Source: Spiroplasma diminutum CUAS-1
GTDB lineage: Bacteria > Bacillota_I > Bacilli_A > Mycoplasmatales > Mycoplasmataceae
NCBI RefSeq assembly: GCF_000439455.1
Contig: NC_021833.1
Coordinates: 124,001 to 188,000 of the forward strand
Direction: 5' to 3'
Length of the DNA: 64,000 bases
Under the pieces are notes generated by a model. It was not told the origin of the DNA, ran no database searches, and saw only the letters and a list, made by a program, of their open reading frames with translations. Below are positions 13,971-23,659 of this stretch, one piece after another; position 1 is the first letter of the stretch, and every line of letters begins with the position of its first letter. The position numbers and the translations under genes are program-made.

Positions 13971-14017
13971 AAAAATATATAATTTATTACTAATAGCTGT
14001 CTAAAGAGGAGGACATT

Positions 14018-15838
14018 ATGGAAGATTTTGAATTTGAAGCTAGTGGAGGAAAGTTTGTTAAAACTTTGTTTTACTATTTTATAAAAGAATGAAAATTATC
14101 AATTGCAATGTTAATCAATTGTATAGTTATTGTAATCTTAGCATTACTTTTACCAATATTAACTTTTCAAATGACTGGAGCCATTACACAAGAAACTTAT
14201 AATACTGGAAAAAATATAATAACAGATATTTGAACTAATGATTGAAAACTATTAGTTTATATATCAATTGCTGTAGTTATAATATATTGCATATTTTCAT
14301 ATATATATGATTATTTAGCTTTTATTCTTGGAAGAAGAATTGAAATAAGTTTAAGAAATAGATGTTTAGAAAATTTAGTTAGACAAGATATTTCATACTA
14401 TTCAGATAAAAAAATTGGAGAGATTTTAACTAAAATAGTATCTGATACCCAAATAGTTGGAGATCAAGCTGTTCAAGTACCATTACAATTTGGTTTATCA
14501 TTTTTTGAAATAATTGGCGCTACAATTTTGATGTATATTTTAAGTTGACAATTAGCAACAGTAACATTTGCGACATTTGCTATAATTATGATTCTTATGA
14601 TGATTTGTTTTTTTGCAACAAGAAAAAAAGTAAGTAAAGTTAGAGAAAGTATTACTGAAATAAATGGTAACGTAACAGATAGAATTGCAACTGTAAGACT
14701 AATTAAATCAGCAGGAACAGAAAATTATGAAACTGAAAGATTTAAAGAAGTACATAAAGATTTTTATAATAAATCAAAAAAAGTTGGTTCAAGACTTGCT
14801 CTTATGTTAACAATAATGTGAGGTGGAATATTTGTACTTCAATTCTCTACAGTAGTTAGTGCAATGTTGATATATGGTCAAGCAACTCAAGAAATTGCAA
14901 AAGAATTTTTTCAAACTACTTTTGCATCTTATAACTTAGCACAAGGTTTAATGTTAGCACCGCTGTTTAATATAATGGCAGCCTTATTTGGTTTAGCACA
15001 AGCATCTGTTGCATCACAAAGAGTTGATGATACAATAAATTCTAAATCAATATTGGATCCTCATTACTACGATGGAGAAATTATCGAATCTATTAAGGGA
15101 GATATTGAATTCAAAGGAGTTGAATTTGAATATCCTGAAAAACCAGGTAAAGTAATTCTACCTAAATTTGATTTTAAATTTGAAGAAGGAAAATCCTATG
15201 CGTTTGTTGGTGAAACAGGTAGTGGTAAATCAACAATTGCAAAATTATTATTAAGATTTTATGATCCATCAAAAGGTTCAATAATTATTAATGGAAATAC
15301 AAATTTAAAAGATGTTAAGTTATCAACTTACTTAAATCATGTTGGTTATGTTGAACAAGATCCACAGATTTTATATGGTGATGTTTTTGAAAATGTTAGG
15401 TATGGTTCATTTGATGCTACTGATGAAGAAGTAATTCAAGCATGTCAAAAGGCTGAATTACATGAATTAGTAATGACATGACCAGGACAATATGAAACTA
15501 TACTTGGTGAGCGTGGTTTTTTATTAAGTGGTGGACAAAAACAGAGATTAATTATTGCAAGAATGTTTTTAAAAAACCCAGAGTTACTAATTTTAGATGA
15601 AGCTACAAGTGCTTTGGATAATATTGTAGAAAAAGAAATTCAAGCAAAGTTAGATACTTTAATGAAAGGTAGAACAACTGTAACTATAGCTCATAGATTG
15701 AGTACTATTAAAAATGCAGATGAAATTATTGTTTTGGGAGCAAATGGTAAAGGTATTGTTCAAAGAGGTAAATTCAATGAATTAAAAAATCAACCAGGAC
15801 ATTTCCAACAATTATATAAAGCAGGATTAATAGATTAA
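14018..15838 (+). CDS. ABC exporter, fused membrane and ATPase domains (MsbA/MdlB type)
   Basis: The 606-residue protein couples an N-terminal six-helix exporter domain (about residues 25-330) to a C-terminal ATPase. The ATPase shows Walker [10 protein letters not shown] at about 398-406, the Q loop (EQDPQIL), the LSGGQKQR signature, Walker [13 protein letters not shown] and the switch His in AHRLSTI. All catalytic residues are present, so it can act as a homodimer. The substrate is unknown; lipid or drug export is typical of the family. It stands alone between two terminators, with an AGAGGAGG site before its ATG. Confidence 0.93.
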
Positions 15839-15840
15839 AT

Positions 15841-15871
15841 AAAAAAATAAACATTCTTGTTTATTTTTTTT
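15841..15871 (+). terminator. Terminator of ABC exporter gene
   Basis: AAAAAAATAAACA pairs with TGTTTATTTTTTT across the loop TTCT. It lies two bases after the stop codon. Confidence 0.85.
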
Positions 15872-15900
15872 ATTTTTTTTGCAAAAAATGAAAAAAAATA

Positions 15901-15930
15901 TTGATTTTAATAATATTAATATGCTATTAT
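15901..15930 (+). promoter_or_regulatory. Promoter of the Asn-Glu-Val-Thr tRNA cluster
   Basis: A TTGATT -35 box and a TATTAT -10 box (with TG upstream) are separated by 18 bases. The predicted start is about 15-20 bases before the first tRNA. Confidence 0.65.
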
Positions 15931-15952
15931 GAATAGGTAGAAATCTATCTAT

Positions 15953-16028
15953 GGCTTTTTAGCTCAGTTGGTAGAGCAACCGGCTGTTAACCGGTTGGTC
16001 GCAGGTTCGAGTCCTGCAAAAGCCGCCA
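15953..16028 (+). tRNA. tRNA-Asn (GTT)
   Basis: A complete cloverleaf is visible with acceptor GGCTTTT/AAAAGCC, anticodon loop CTGTTAA, T loop TTCGAGT and encoded CCA. It is the first of four closely spaced tRNAs. Confidence 0.96.
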
Positions 16029-16035
16029 TTATAAT

Positions 16036-16111
16036 GGCCTGTTGGTGAAGCGGTCAACACACACGGTTTTCATCCGTGCACACACGGGTTCGAACCCCGT
16101 ACAGGCTACCA
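16036..16111 (+). tRNA. tRNA-Glu (TTC)
   Basis: The anticodon stem CACGG/CCGTG holds the loop TTTTCAT, giving anticodon TTC. The T arm is ACGGGTTCGAACCCCGT and CCA is encoded. Confidence 0.95.
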
Positions 16112-16130
16112 TTATTTCTATTTTTTTTCT

Positions 16131-16206
16131 GGAGTGTTAGCTCAGTTGGGAGAGCTCCTGCCTTACAAGCAGGCGGTCGGCGGTTCGAGCCCGTCACACT
16201 CCACCA
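16131..16206 (+). tRNA. tRNA-Val (TAC)
   Basis: Acceptor GGAGTGT pairs with ACACTCC. The anticodon loop CTTACAA gives TAC, and CCA is encoded. Confidence 0.95.
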
Positions 16207-16214
16207 TTTTTTTT

Positions 16215-16290
16215 GCTGATGTGGCTCAATTGGCAGAGCAACTGACTTGTAATCAGTAGGTTGTAGGTTCAAGTCCTATCATCAGCACCA
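16215..16290 (+). tRNA. tRNA-Thr (TGT)
   Basis: Acceptor GCTGATG pairs with CATCAGC. The anticodon loop CTTGTAA gives TGT, and CCA is encoded. Confidence 0.95.
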
Positions 16291-16302
16291 CGCAAGAAAT
16301 TA

Positions 16303-16328
16303 CCAACCATAAAAGGTTGTTTTTTTAT
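16303..16328 (+). terminator. Terminator of first tRNA cluster
   Basis: CAACC/GGTTG forms a short stem around an A-rich loop and is followed by seven T. Confidence 0.75.
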
Positions 16329-16366
16329 TGCTAAATATATGTATTATATAAGTAGGGAGTACAAGG

Positions 16367-16741
16367 ATGAAAAAAAATCTATCTTTAATTGCTTATATTT
16401 CAATTAGTATATCTTTCATTTGTCAAATTTTAGTAATTAGTTTAGTTAAACCAATTTATTTAAAATTGAATAAAAATGAACTAGATCAATTAGTGTATAT
16501 AATAATAGTTTTATCAGCTATGATTTTATTAATTTTTGGAGTTATTACTTTAATATTACTTATTAAAAATACAGTCAAATCAACTTTTATTGGATCAATA
16601 ATTTTAATTACTTTGGGAGTATTATTAATACCTACCATCTTTTCATATACATGAATATTTGGAATTATTAATATAATTTGTGGAGTTATAATGATAATAA
16701 TTGGTTCAATTCATTTGAAAACTACAAGAGAATACCTATAA
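16367..16741 (+). CDS. Small four-helix membrane protein of unknown function
   Basis: The 124-residue protein is almost wholly hydrophobic, with four predicted membrane spans at about residues 7-29, 42-64, 70-92 and 95-115, and a basic N terminus (MKKNLS). A TGA near residue 96 is read as Trp, which adds the last helix. I recognise no family; such small membrane proteins are common in mollicutes. It lies between two tRNA groups with its own ribosome binding site and no close partner gene. Confidence 0.65.
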
Positions 16742-16766
16742 TACTTGTAAAATTTTATTTAACTAT

Positions 16767-16794
16767 TTGAATAAAATAAAAAAAATGTTATTAT
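16767..16794 (+). promoter_or_regulatory. Promoter of tRNA-Lys/tRNA-Leu
   Basis: TTGAAT and TATTAT are separated by 16 bases, ending 17 bases before tRNA-Lys. Confidence 0.5.
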
Positions 16795-16811
16795 AAATTT
16801 GTTATTTTATT

Positions 16812-16887
<76 letters not shown>

Positions 16888-16892
16888 TTCAT

Positions 16893-16977
16893 CCGGAATT
16901 GGCGGAATTGGCAGACGCACCAGACTTAGGATCTGGCGTGGTAACACGTGGGGGTTCAAGTCCCTTATTCCGGACCA
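16893..16977 (+). tRNA. tRNA-Leu (TAG)
   Basis: This 85-base tRNA has a long variable arm (GCGTGGTAACACGT region) as expected for Leu. Acceptor CCGGAAT pairs with ATTCCGG and the anticodon loop CTTAGGA gives TAG. Confidence 0.94.
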
Positions 16978-16986
16978 TAAAGAAAT

Positions 16987-17013
16987 TTAAATCACGAAAG
17001 TGATTTTTTTTTA
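16987..17013 (+). terminator. Terminator after tRNA-Leu
   Basis: AAATCAC/GTGATTT closes a GAAA tetraloop and is followed by nine T in total. Confidence 0.88.
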
Positions 17014-17030
17014 TTTGTGATTATTTTTTA

Positions 17031-17059
17031 TTGCAATTATAAAAAAAGTGTTATATATT
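17031..17059 (+). promoter_or_regulatory. Promoter of the uracil permease leader transcript
   Basis: TTGCAA and TATATT are separated by 17 bases. The predicted start is about 20 bases before the leader ORF. Confidence 0.5.
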
Positions 17060-17086
17060 TATTTTTAAGAAAAGTTTGGAGAAATT

Positions 17087-17188
17087 ATGAAAAATATTAA
17101 CCTATTTACAAAAGTTAATAAAGTAAAATTGAGAACATCTTTTGTTTCTCAAACTTTTCAATTTTCTAAATTATTTATATTTAATTAA
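17087..17188 (+). CDS. Candidate leader peptide of uracil permease (33 aa)
   Basis: A short ORF with a good GGAGA site ends in TAA exactly at the foot of the following terminator hairpin. The peptide begins MKNINLFTKVNK and is rich in Phe, Ser and Lys. The RNA from the middle of the ORF to its stop is very rich in U. It lies within the 5' leader of the uracil permease, 58 bases before that start. The layout resembles enterobacterial pyrL, where UTP-dependent pausing keeps a ribosome close to RNA polymerase and prevents termination. Function is inferred from layout only. Confidence 0.5.
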   Translation: MKNINLFTKVNKVKLRTSFVSQTFQFSKLFIFN

Positions 17189-17217
17189 TCAACCATTTTA
17201 TTGGTTGATTTTTTTTG
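17188..17217 (+). terminator. Terminator/attenuator before uracil permease
   Basis: TCAACC/GGTTGA with an eight-base loop is followed by eight T. It separates the leader ORF from the permease, and no second promoter is evident after it, so read-through is probably regulated. Confidence 0.75.
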
Positions 17218-17246
17218 TAAATTTTTAGATATAGAAGGAGATACAA

Positions 17247-18638
17247 ATGGAAACAAATGGAAAAATAGATTTAGTTTTAGAACCTCATCAAAGACCCAAG
17301 AATTTTGGTCAATGAGCAATTCTTTCTATACAACATGTATTTGCTATGTTTGGAGCAACAGTATTGGTACCTATTGTAATTAACCAATTAGCAAATGATA
17401 ATGTAATAAATATATCAATGGCTTTATTTTGTTCAGGCTTTGGAACATTAATTTATATAGCCTTAACTATGGCAAAGGTACCTATTTACTTAGGAAGTAG
17501 TTTTGCATATATGACAGTATTGGGGATGAATTGAACTCAATGAGGAAACTCAATATTTATTGGAGTATTTGGAGTTGGAATAGTTTATATAATTATGGGT
17601 TTTATAATTCACTGAACAGGAGTTAAATGAATTAAAAAAGCATTTTCTCCAATAGTTGTAGGACCAATTATTATTACAATTGGTTTAAGTGCTGTACCAA
17701 GTGCTTTACAAAATATTGGTTTTGTTGCAGCTGATATTGGAAAAACTAATGCATGAGGAAACTATCCACAATGACTTGCAATATTAATTGGAGTTATTAC
17801 TTTTTTAGTAGCTGCAATATGTATGTTAAAAGCAAAAAGTTTTATAAAAGTAATACCAATACTTATGGCATTAGTGATAGGTTACGTTTTATGTTTAATT
17901 TTACATTTTAGTCTTATAAAGACTGGTTATAGAATTGTTGATATTCAGTATATAACAAATACTAAGGATTGAGAGTGATATCCAAGTTTTAAAAAAATAT
18001 GAGATGTAAATCCTTCAACAATTGGTCCTGCTTTAGTTGCAATTGTTCCAATATCTTTAGTTACAATGGTTGAACATTTAGGTGATCATATCAATATTGG
18101 AACTATGACTGGAAGAGATTTCATTAAAAACCCAGGAATAAGTAAAACATTAATTGCAGATGGTGTGGCAATGAGTCTTGCTGGGTTAATTGGTGGACCT
18201 GCAAATGCAACATATGCTGAAAATACAAGTGTAGTTGGTTTAACAAAAGTTGCAAGTGTTTGAGTAACAGGGCTTGCTGCAATATTTGCAATATGTATGA
18301 GTTTTATAGCGCCTGTAAATCAAATAATAAGAATGATTCCAGCACCTGTAATGGGTGGAATAAGTTTAATGTTATTTGGTATGATTGCTTCTAATGGAAT
18401 AAAAATTATGCTTGATGCAAAAATTGATTTAAAGAACGCAAAAAATCTTGTTGTTATATCTGTAATACTTGCAATTGGGGTTGGAATGTCAATTATGCAA
18501 AAAGATATTAATTTGGGATCATTTCATATAACAGGCTTATTCCTAGCAACATTTTCAGGGGTTTGCTTAAACTTATTGTTACCAGAACATGATAATCTTG
18601 GAATTCTTAGCATATTTAAAAGAAAAAATAATTTATAA
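17247..18638 (+). CDS. pyrP: NCS2-family uracil permease (PyrP/UraA type)
   Basis: This 463-residue transporter imports uracil with protons, feeding pyrimidine salvage, which mollicutes depend on. The family pattern is clear: QHVFAMFGATVLVP in the first helix, the substrate-site Glu in MVEHLGDHINIG, and NATYAENTSVVGLTKV close to the UraA NTTYGENIGVM motif. About 14 spans are expected. The ATG at 17247 has an AGAAGGAG site. Many TGA codons are Trp. Xanthine or another base is a possible substrate, but the motifs favour uracil. Expression is likely controlled by the upstream leader ORF and attenuator. Confidence 0.9.
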
Positions 18639-18689
18639 TATAAATCTTGATTTAAGTAATAGAAAATATAAAAATAATAAATAAAACAA

Positions 18690-18715
18690 TAGTTGTAAGT
18701 TTTTACTTTCAACTA
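18690..18715. repeat. 11-bp imperfect inverted repeat downstream of pyrP
   Basis: TAGTTG-T-AAGT and ACTT-T-CAACTA pair with one T-T mismatch around a TTTT loop. No T run follows. It lies in a 213-bp gap and its role is unknown. Confidence 0.4.
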
Positions 18716-18763
18716 GCTATATAATTTTAACTATTACAAGTATTTAATAATAAAGAATTAAAA

Positions 18764-18789
18764 AGAGATTCATTATTGAATCTTTTTTT
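18764..18789 (+). terminator. Terminator between pyrP and HAD phosphatase gene
   Basis: AGATTCA/TGAATCT closes a TTAT loop and is followed by seven T. It lies 125 bases after the pyrP stop. Confidence 0.8.
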
Positions 18790-18851
18790 ATTCAAACATA
18801 TAAAAGTAATCTATTGCTTTATAATCAATATTAGTAAATTGAGGTGAAAGT

Positions 18852-19685
18852 ATGAAATTAAAGGATAATGTTATTATTTTTTCAGATTTAGATGGTACTG
18901 CACTTGGGAGTAATCATGAATTTAGTGATTTTACAAAAGATATAGTTAAAAAAGTTTATGAGAAAAATTATTACTTTATTCCAGTTACTGCAAGATGTAC
19001 AAAAGATACATTTGAACAGCAATCAAAATACTTAGAATTAGATAAATTAAATGGCATTGCAGCTGCCAACAATGGAACACATATTTATGATTTCAAAACT
19101 AAAAAATGAATAAAACAAGAGTATATTTCAAGGGAAGTTCTAAAAGAAATATTTGAAATAACATTTGGAAAAATTGGAAAATATAAAGTTCATTTTATTG
19201 GAGATGACATATATTATGTATATGGTGAAGGTGAAAATTCTAGATATTGAAGTGATGTAATGAAAATTGACTATAAAGTAGTTGAATCATTTGAAGAAAT
19301 TGATAAAAGAATAAATCACATAACTATTATTTTGGAAAAAAATACAACTGAAAATAGTATTCAAGAATTTTATAAAGATTTTTTTCCAATAACCAATGAA
19401 CTTGATATAATCAAATATACAGATAGAGTTTATGAATTAGCAATTAAAGGTATTCATAAAGGATCTGTAGTTAAAGAAATTATAAACCATCTAGGTTTAG
19501 ATAAATCAAATACAACAACTTTTGGATTTGGTGATAGTTTTAACGATTTTGAGTTAGCTGCGCAAGTAGATAACTTTGTAGCAATGGAAAATGGTTTAGA
19601 TGAACTAAAAGAAAAAGCAGCATATGTAACAAAAACAAATGATGAAAATGGTGTTGCTGAATTTATAAAAGAAAATATATTATAA
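18852..19685 (+). CDS. Cof-type HAD-family phosphatase
   Basis: The 277-residue cytoplasmic protein belongs to the Cof/YidA group of HAD hydrolases, which dephosphorylate sugar phosphates and flavin-related compounds. Motif I (FSDLDGT, nucleophile Asp) is at the N terminus and motifs III/IV (K in the cap-distal region and GFGDSFNDFELA) near the C terminus, so it is probably active. The substrate is not predictable. The start has GAGGTG. It is 13 bases upstream of trxA and likely shares its transcript. A TATAAT lies about 27 bases upstream of the start. Confidence 0.85.
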
Positions 19686-19698
19686 GGAGAATTTAAAA

Positions 19699-20004
19699 AT
19701 GGCAGTAAAAGTAATAAACACAGTAGAAGAATTTGAACAAGAAATTGCAAAAGAAGCAACAGTAGTTGATTTTTATGCAGAATGATGTGGACCATGTAAA
19801 ATGTTTGCACCAATATTTGATATAACTTCAAATGAAGAAACAAATGTAAACTTTATTAAAGTAGATACAGATAAATTACAAGAAGTAGCATTAAAATATA
19901 ACGTTATGTCTATTCCAACAATCATAATGTTTAAAGATGGAGAAGTTGTTAAACAAAATAGTGGTTTTATGCCAAAAGATATTTTAAAACAATTTGTTAA
20001 ATAG
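19699..20004 (+). CDS. trxA: Thioredoxin
   Basis: The 101-residue redox protein reduces disulfides and supports ribonucleotide reductase and peroxide defence. The active site WCGPCK has Cys 30 and Cys 33, and the cis-Pro loop (MSIPT) is present. It is in a cluster of two HAD phosphatase genes with good AAGGAG site. A matching reductase was not identified with certainty; the flavin enzyme at 62889 lacks the CxxC of thioredoxin reductase. Confidence 0.96.
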
Positions 20005-20017
20005 GGGGTATAAAGTA

Positions 20018-20833
20018 TTGATAAAGTTAATAGCGCTTGATATAGATGGCACTTTGGTAAAAAGAAAAAATATTGTATCAAAAATAAATATTAAAGCCAT
20101 AACAGAGGCAAGAAAAAAAGGTATTAAAATTTGTATTGCAACTGGAAGAAATATAACAAGAGCTAAAAAAGTTGCAAAAGCTATTGGTATAGATGTAAAT
20201 CAAGAGTATCTTATAAGTTTAAATGGTGGAGCAACTTTTAAATATGATGAAAATGCTAAGCCAATATTAATTGAAGAGCATTTATTCACATTAGAAGACT
20301 TTAAGTTAATTTATGATAATGCTAAAGAAAATAATTTAAGTTCTTTTAGTTATGCAAAAGATCCCAATATTGCATATGTTCTTAAGAAAGATTTATTTAC
20401 ATATGTTTTAAAAAAATATTCTCATAGAAAACTTGTTAAGTATGATAGAAATAAAATTAAAGATACGTCATATAAAATTGTTGTTTATGGAAAACCAAAA
20501 GGAATTTCTAATCTTAAAGAAGCATTAAAAGAAAAAGAATTCGAAATGTTTTCTTGAAGTTATGTTCCACATTCATCAAATATTGAAATAAATCCTAAGG
20601 GAGTAGATAAATTATATTCATTACAAAATATTGCAAAGAAATATAATATTAAACCTGAAGAAATAATGTATTTTGGTGATAGTGATAATGACAAAAGAGC
20701 AATAGAATGAGTTGGACAAGGAATAGCAATGGGAAACTCAAAAAAACATTTAAAAGAACTTGCAAAAGATGCAACAAAAACAAATAAAAGACATGGTGTA
20801 GGATACTGAATTAAAAAAGAAGTATTGGTATAG
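20018..20833 (+). CDS. Cof-type HAD-family phosphatase
   Basis: The 271-residue protein begins [11 protein letters not shown] (motif I) and carries motif [16 protein letters not shown] near the C terminus. I choose a TTG start at 20018, since an AGGGGG site lies 9 bases upstream and the TTG places the catalytic Asp at the usual distance from the N terminus; an upstream in-frame start would lie inside trxA. It is the third gene of the HAD-trxA-HAD cluster. Substrate unknown; several paralogues per genome are normal in mollicutes. Confidence 0.83.
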
Positions 20834-20847
20834 TAATTTAAGGGTAA

Positions 20848-20893
20848 AAAATTGAGGGTAAAAAGTTTTTTTATAACCTCAATTTTATTTTTT
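20848..20893 (+). terminator. Terminator after HAD-trxA-HAD cluster
   Basis: AAAATTGAGG pairs perfectly with CCTCAATTTT around a T-rich 19-base loop, followed by a T run. Confidence 0.78.
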
Positions 20894-20962
20894 TCAATTT
20901 GATAATTTACTAGATAGACTTAAAAATTAGGGTAAATAATTTTATTTCATTAAGGAGATAAA

Positions 20963-23380
20963 ATGAAAAGTAAGTCAAAAACTATAATATTATCATTATT
21001 ATCATTTATAGTAATAAGTTCAATAATTGCAACAACTTTATTGATCATTATCAATCAAAATAATAATATTGCGCGTTTAAAAAAGGGTGCAGTTTGACAA
21101 ACAGGACCTATGAAAAATAAAGATAAAACAGAGCTTAAAGATGAAAGTGAATTGTCATATTTTTTTGGTGAAACTGAATTTAATTATGCAACCTATAAAA
21201 AGGAAAAGGATGTTTATTCTTTTTATGGAGATGAAAATAATGTTAAAAGAACAAAAATATATAATAAACAAATAAATCTATGAAAAAATGATGTTTATGA
21301 AGAACAATTAGTTTTATTTAAAAATGTGAATACAGATAATGTAAAAAATTTAAAAATAGAATTAATTGAAGAAAATCCAAATATTGAAGTTACTGCAAAC
21401 ATTATTAATTATATTGAGAATAATAATACAACAATTGCAAATAATGATTTAATTCCATTAGGAGAGTTCTACACTTTTGATGAAATAACAAATGAAAATC
21501 AAATAGAAAATATGAATTTAAGTTTTCAACCTGTACTTTTAAGATATATTTCAAAAACTAATACAGGTCAGGGAACATTAAAATTTAAAGTATCATATGA
21601 AATTAATGATATAAACAAATTTTTTTACTTTAATAAGAATTATAAGATAAGTAATGAATTAGAATATAAAACTTCTGAATTTGGATCAAGTGCAATGTTC
21701 TTTCCAAATACGTCTTCCAAATTTATTTTAAAGAATTTGAATGATGTAGTTACAAAAAGAAAAATAATTTATAAACAAGAAGATAATATAGATTTTGAAG
21801 ATTATGAATTACTTTGAAAAATTATTAAAAAGGAAAATCCTTTACTACCAATTGATTCAAAAGTTTATAATGTAGAAGAAAAAAATGGTGATATGATAGT
21901 TTGATTAAAATCTGATTCCTATAAATATGTAACATCAGCAGGACAACAAATCGATTTTATTAATATTACTTTTGAAAAGGATAAAAAAACTTTTCAAATC
22001 ACTAATGAACTCTTAGCAAAAGAATCTAAAGCTACAAAGATTATTAATACACAATCATTTGATATTATTGATGATGTAGAAAAGACATTACCAAGGTATC
22101 TATCACAGAATAGTAAAGTCACAAGAAATAATATATTAGGTAGAAAATTGGAAGACATGTCAAAACGTTCTAATTATGAAAGCATATCTGTACCAAACTT
22201 TGGTTTAGGAAATTTTATAAAATATGTCTTTGAACCAAATGAAAATGAATTAAATGTTGTTAATCATTTTATGGGCGATACATTAGAAGAAATATTTGAA
22301 AATACAAAAAATAAGGGTAAATGAGTTTTAGATTTTCAAGTATTTGATAGGTATTTAAAATTTTTAAAAGAAAGTAAAGTAAAAAATATTTTAATACCAA
22401 TAGGTTCAAGAGGATCTTCAAATATGTTTAACTTTTATGTAAAGGATTCAGATAAAAAAGCTTATCAAATTTCTGCAAATAGCTTATATGTTAATAAATA
22501 TGGAAAAATTACTCCTGATGGAATTTCAATAATAGAACAAATGATTCCACTTTTAAGAGACCAATTAGCTGAGCATGCCAATTTAAATAAAGACATATAT
22601 GAAGATATGAATATATATTATTCTTATGATGAATTTTCATCTGAAGTAAATAACTTATCAATTGATATTTTCAAAAATATTAATGAACAATATAAAAACT
22701 TTTGAAAAAATCATCTATATGGTGGATGAGAATTTAAATTGGAATCAGAAGATTATGAAGGACTTGTAAAAGGTTTAGATGTTTATGATTATGTTACTTT
22801 ACAACAAAGAGAATTTATTTATGAATTTAGTAAGAATTCAAAAAAACAAAATGATCTAATAAAGTATTTTAATAAGAGAAATGATGAAAATAAGATTACT
22901 CATATTTATTCTTCTTGAAATAATTATCCTGCAACATATTTAAATAGTAATGGCTTTGAAATGCTTTGAGCAATGCTATATTCAAATAAAATTGGAGCCC
23001 ATGGTTATGATAGATATCAAGTAGATGGATATCAAAATGATATTTCTCTTGATCAAAAAGTTTTAAATCCTACAAAAGAACCAGGTGATTCATTTTATTT
23101 ATATCCAGGTAACGAAGAAGAAATGTTTGATAGTTTAAGATATATTAATATTGTTAAAGGGATAAACTTAGTTAATAAAAGTAAACAAATTTTATTAGAA
23201 AATCCAAATTTTAAAGAATATATGGAGATATTACAGTTTATAACAGTTGATGAAGATAGATACTTAGATGAAAAATGAAATCTTGATTATTATGATAAGG
23301 GTGGAACATTGTATGAAAAGAGCCTCTCTGGTCAATCTACATATATTAATTGATTAATAAAAAATTATAAGTTTAAATAA
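20963..23380 (+). CDS. Membrane-anchored DUF4091/GH123-like surface protein
   Basis: The 805-residue protein has an N-terminal signal anchor (basic MKSKSK then about 22 hydrophobic residues) without a lipobox, so the rest is probably extracellular. The C-terminal half resembles DUF4091 (related to GH123 beta-N-acetylgalactosaminidases). There is a YYSYDEF segment near residue 556 where the family has its Asp-Glu pair, a YSSWNNYPATYL region, and GDSFYLYPG at about 708 followed by SLRYINIVKGI, matching the family's GDSFLVYPG...SIRWEALREGIED. If correct it could trim host glycans. The nearby nagB (57603) would fit use of amino sugars, but that link is inference. It stands alone between two terminators. 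Confidence 0.65.
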
Positions 23381-23411
23381 AGACCATATTTAGTGGTTTT
23401 TATTTTTTTTA
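23376..23411 (+). terminator. Terminator of DUF4091-like gene
   Basis: AATAAAGACCA pairs with TGGTTTTTATT around a seven-base loop, followed by T. It overlaps the stop codon. Confidence 0.8.
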
Positions 23412-23476
23412 AATTTAGAAAAAAATAAAAATTATATATATAATTATCTTATGAAAAACAACAAAGGAGAATTACT

Positions 23477-23602
23477 ATGAAATTGCAAAGTATAATAAAT
23501 ATAAATCAATATTTAATTTCTGAATGATTTAATGTAGTAATAACTCGTGTTGAATGATTTGAGAAGGTTTTAGAGACCGAAATGCTCCTCCTGATTGCGT
23601 AA
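23477..23602 (+). CDS. Candidate leader peptide of the polyamine transporter (41 aa)
   Basis: The ORF starts at an ATG after an AAAGGAG site and contains two TGA (Trp) codons. It ends Leu-Leu-Leu-Ile-Ala with a TAA stop that lies inside the left arm of a hairpin. The last codons are CTC CTC CTG ATT GCG, which are rare in this AT-rich genome and suggest selection on the RNA. It ends 57 bases before potA. I infer a regulatory leader; a genuine small protein is the alternative. Confidence 0.5.
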
Positions 23603-23651
23603 TGAATTAATTAAAATTACGCGTTAAAAATTTAATATTTTTTTAGAGGAG
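23585..23651 (+). promoter_or_regulatory. Putative SD-sequestering structure before potA
   Basis: CTCCTC (23585-23590) can pair with GAGGAG (23646-23651), which is the potA ribosome binding site. Nested inside is a perfect 7-bp hairpin GCGTAAT/ATTACGC (23597-23603 and 23616-23622). The leader stop codon lies in the left arm, so a ribosome at the end of the leader would open the structure and free potA. Structure inferred by eye. Confidence 0.5.
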
Positions 23652-23659
23652 AACATACA

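Noticed and set aside
16054-16272. Minus-strand open frame across tRNA-Glu/Val/Thr
   Set aside because: It lies over tRNA genes and its protein is just the complement of tRNA sequence; similar frames occur over 28776-28967 and 29210-29455.
17013-17247. Purine riboswitch before the permease
   Set aside because: No conserved purine aptamer loops were seen, and the permease resembles uracil rather than purine carriers.
23451-23480. ATG at 23451 as start of a longer leader ORF
   Set aside because: It has no ribosome binding site and is in a different frame from the ORF starting at 23477, which has AAAGGAG.
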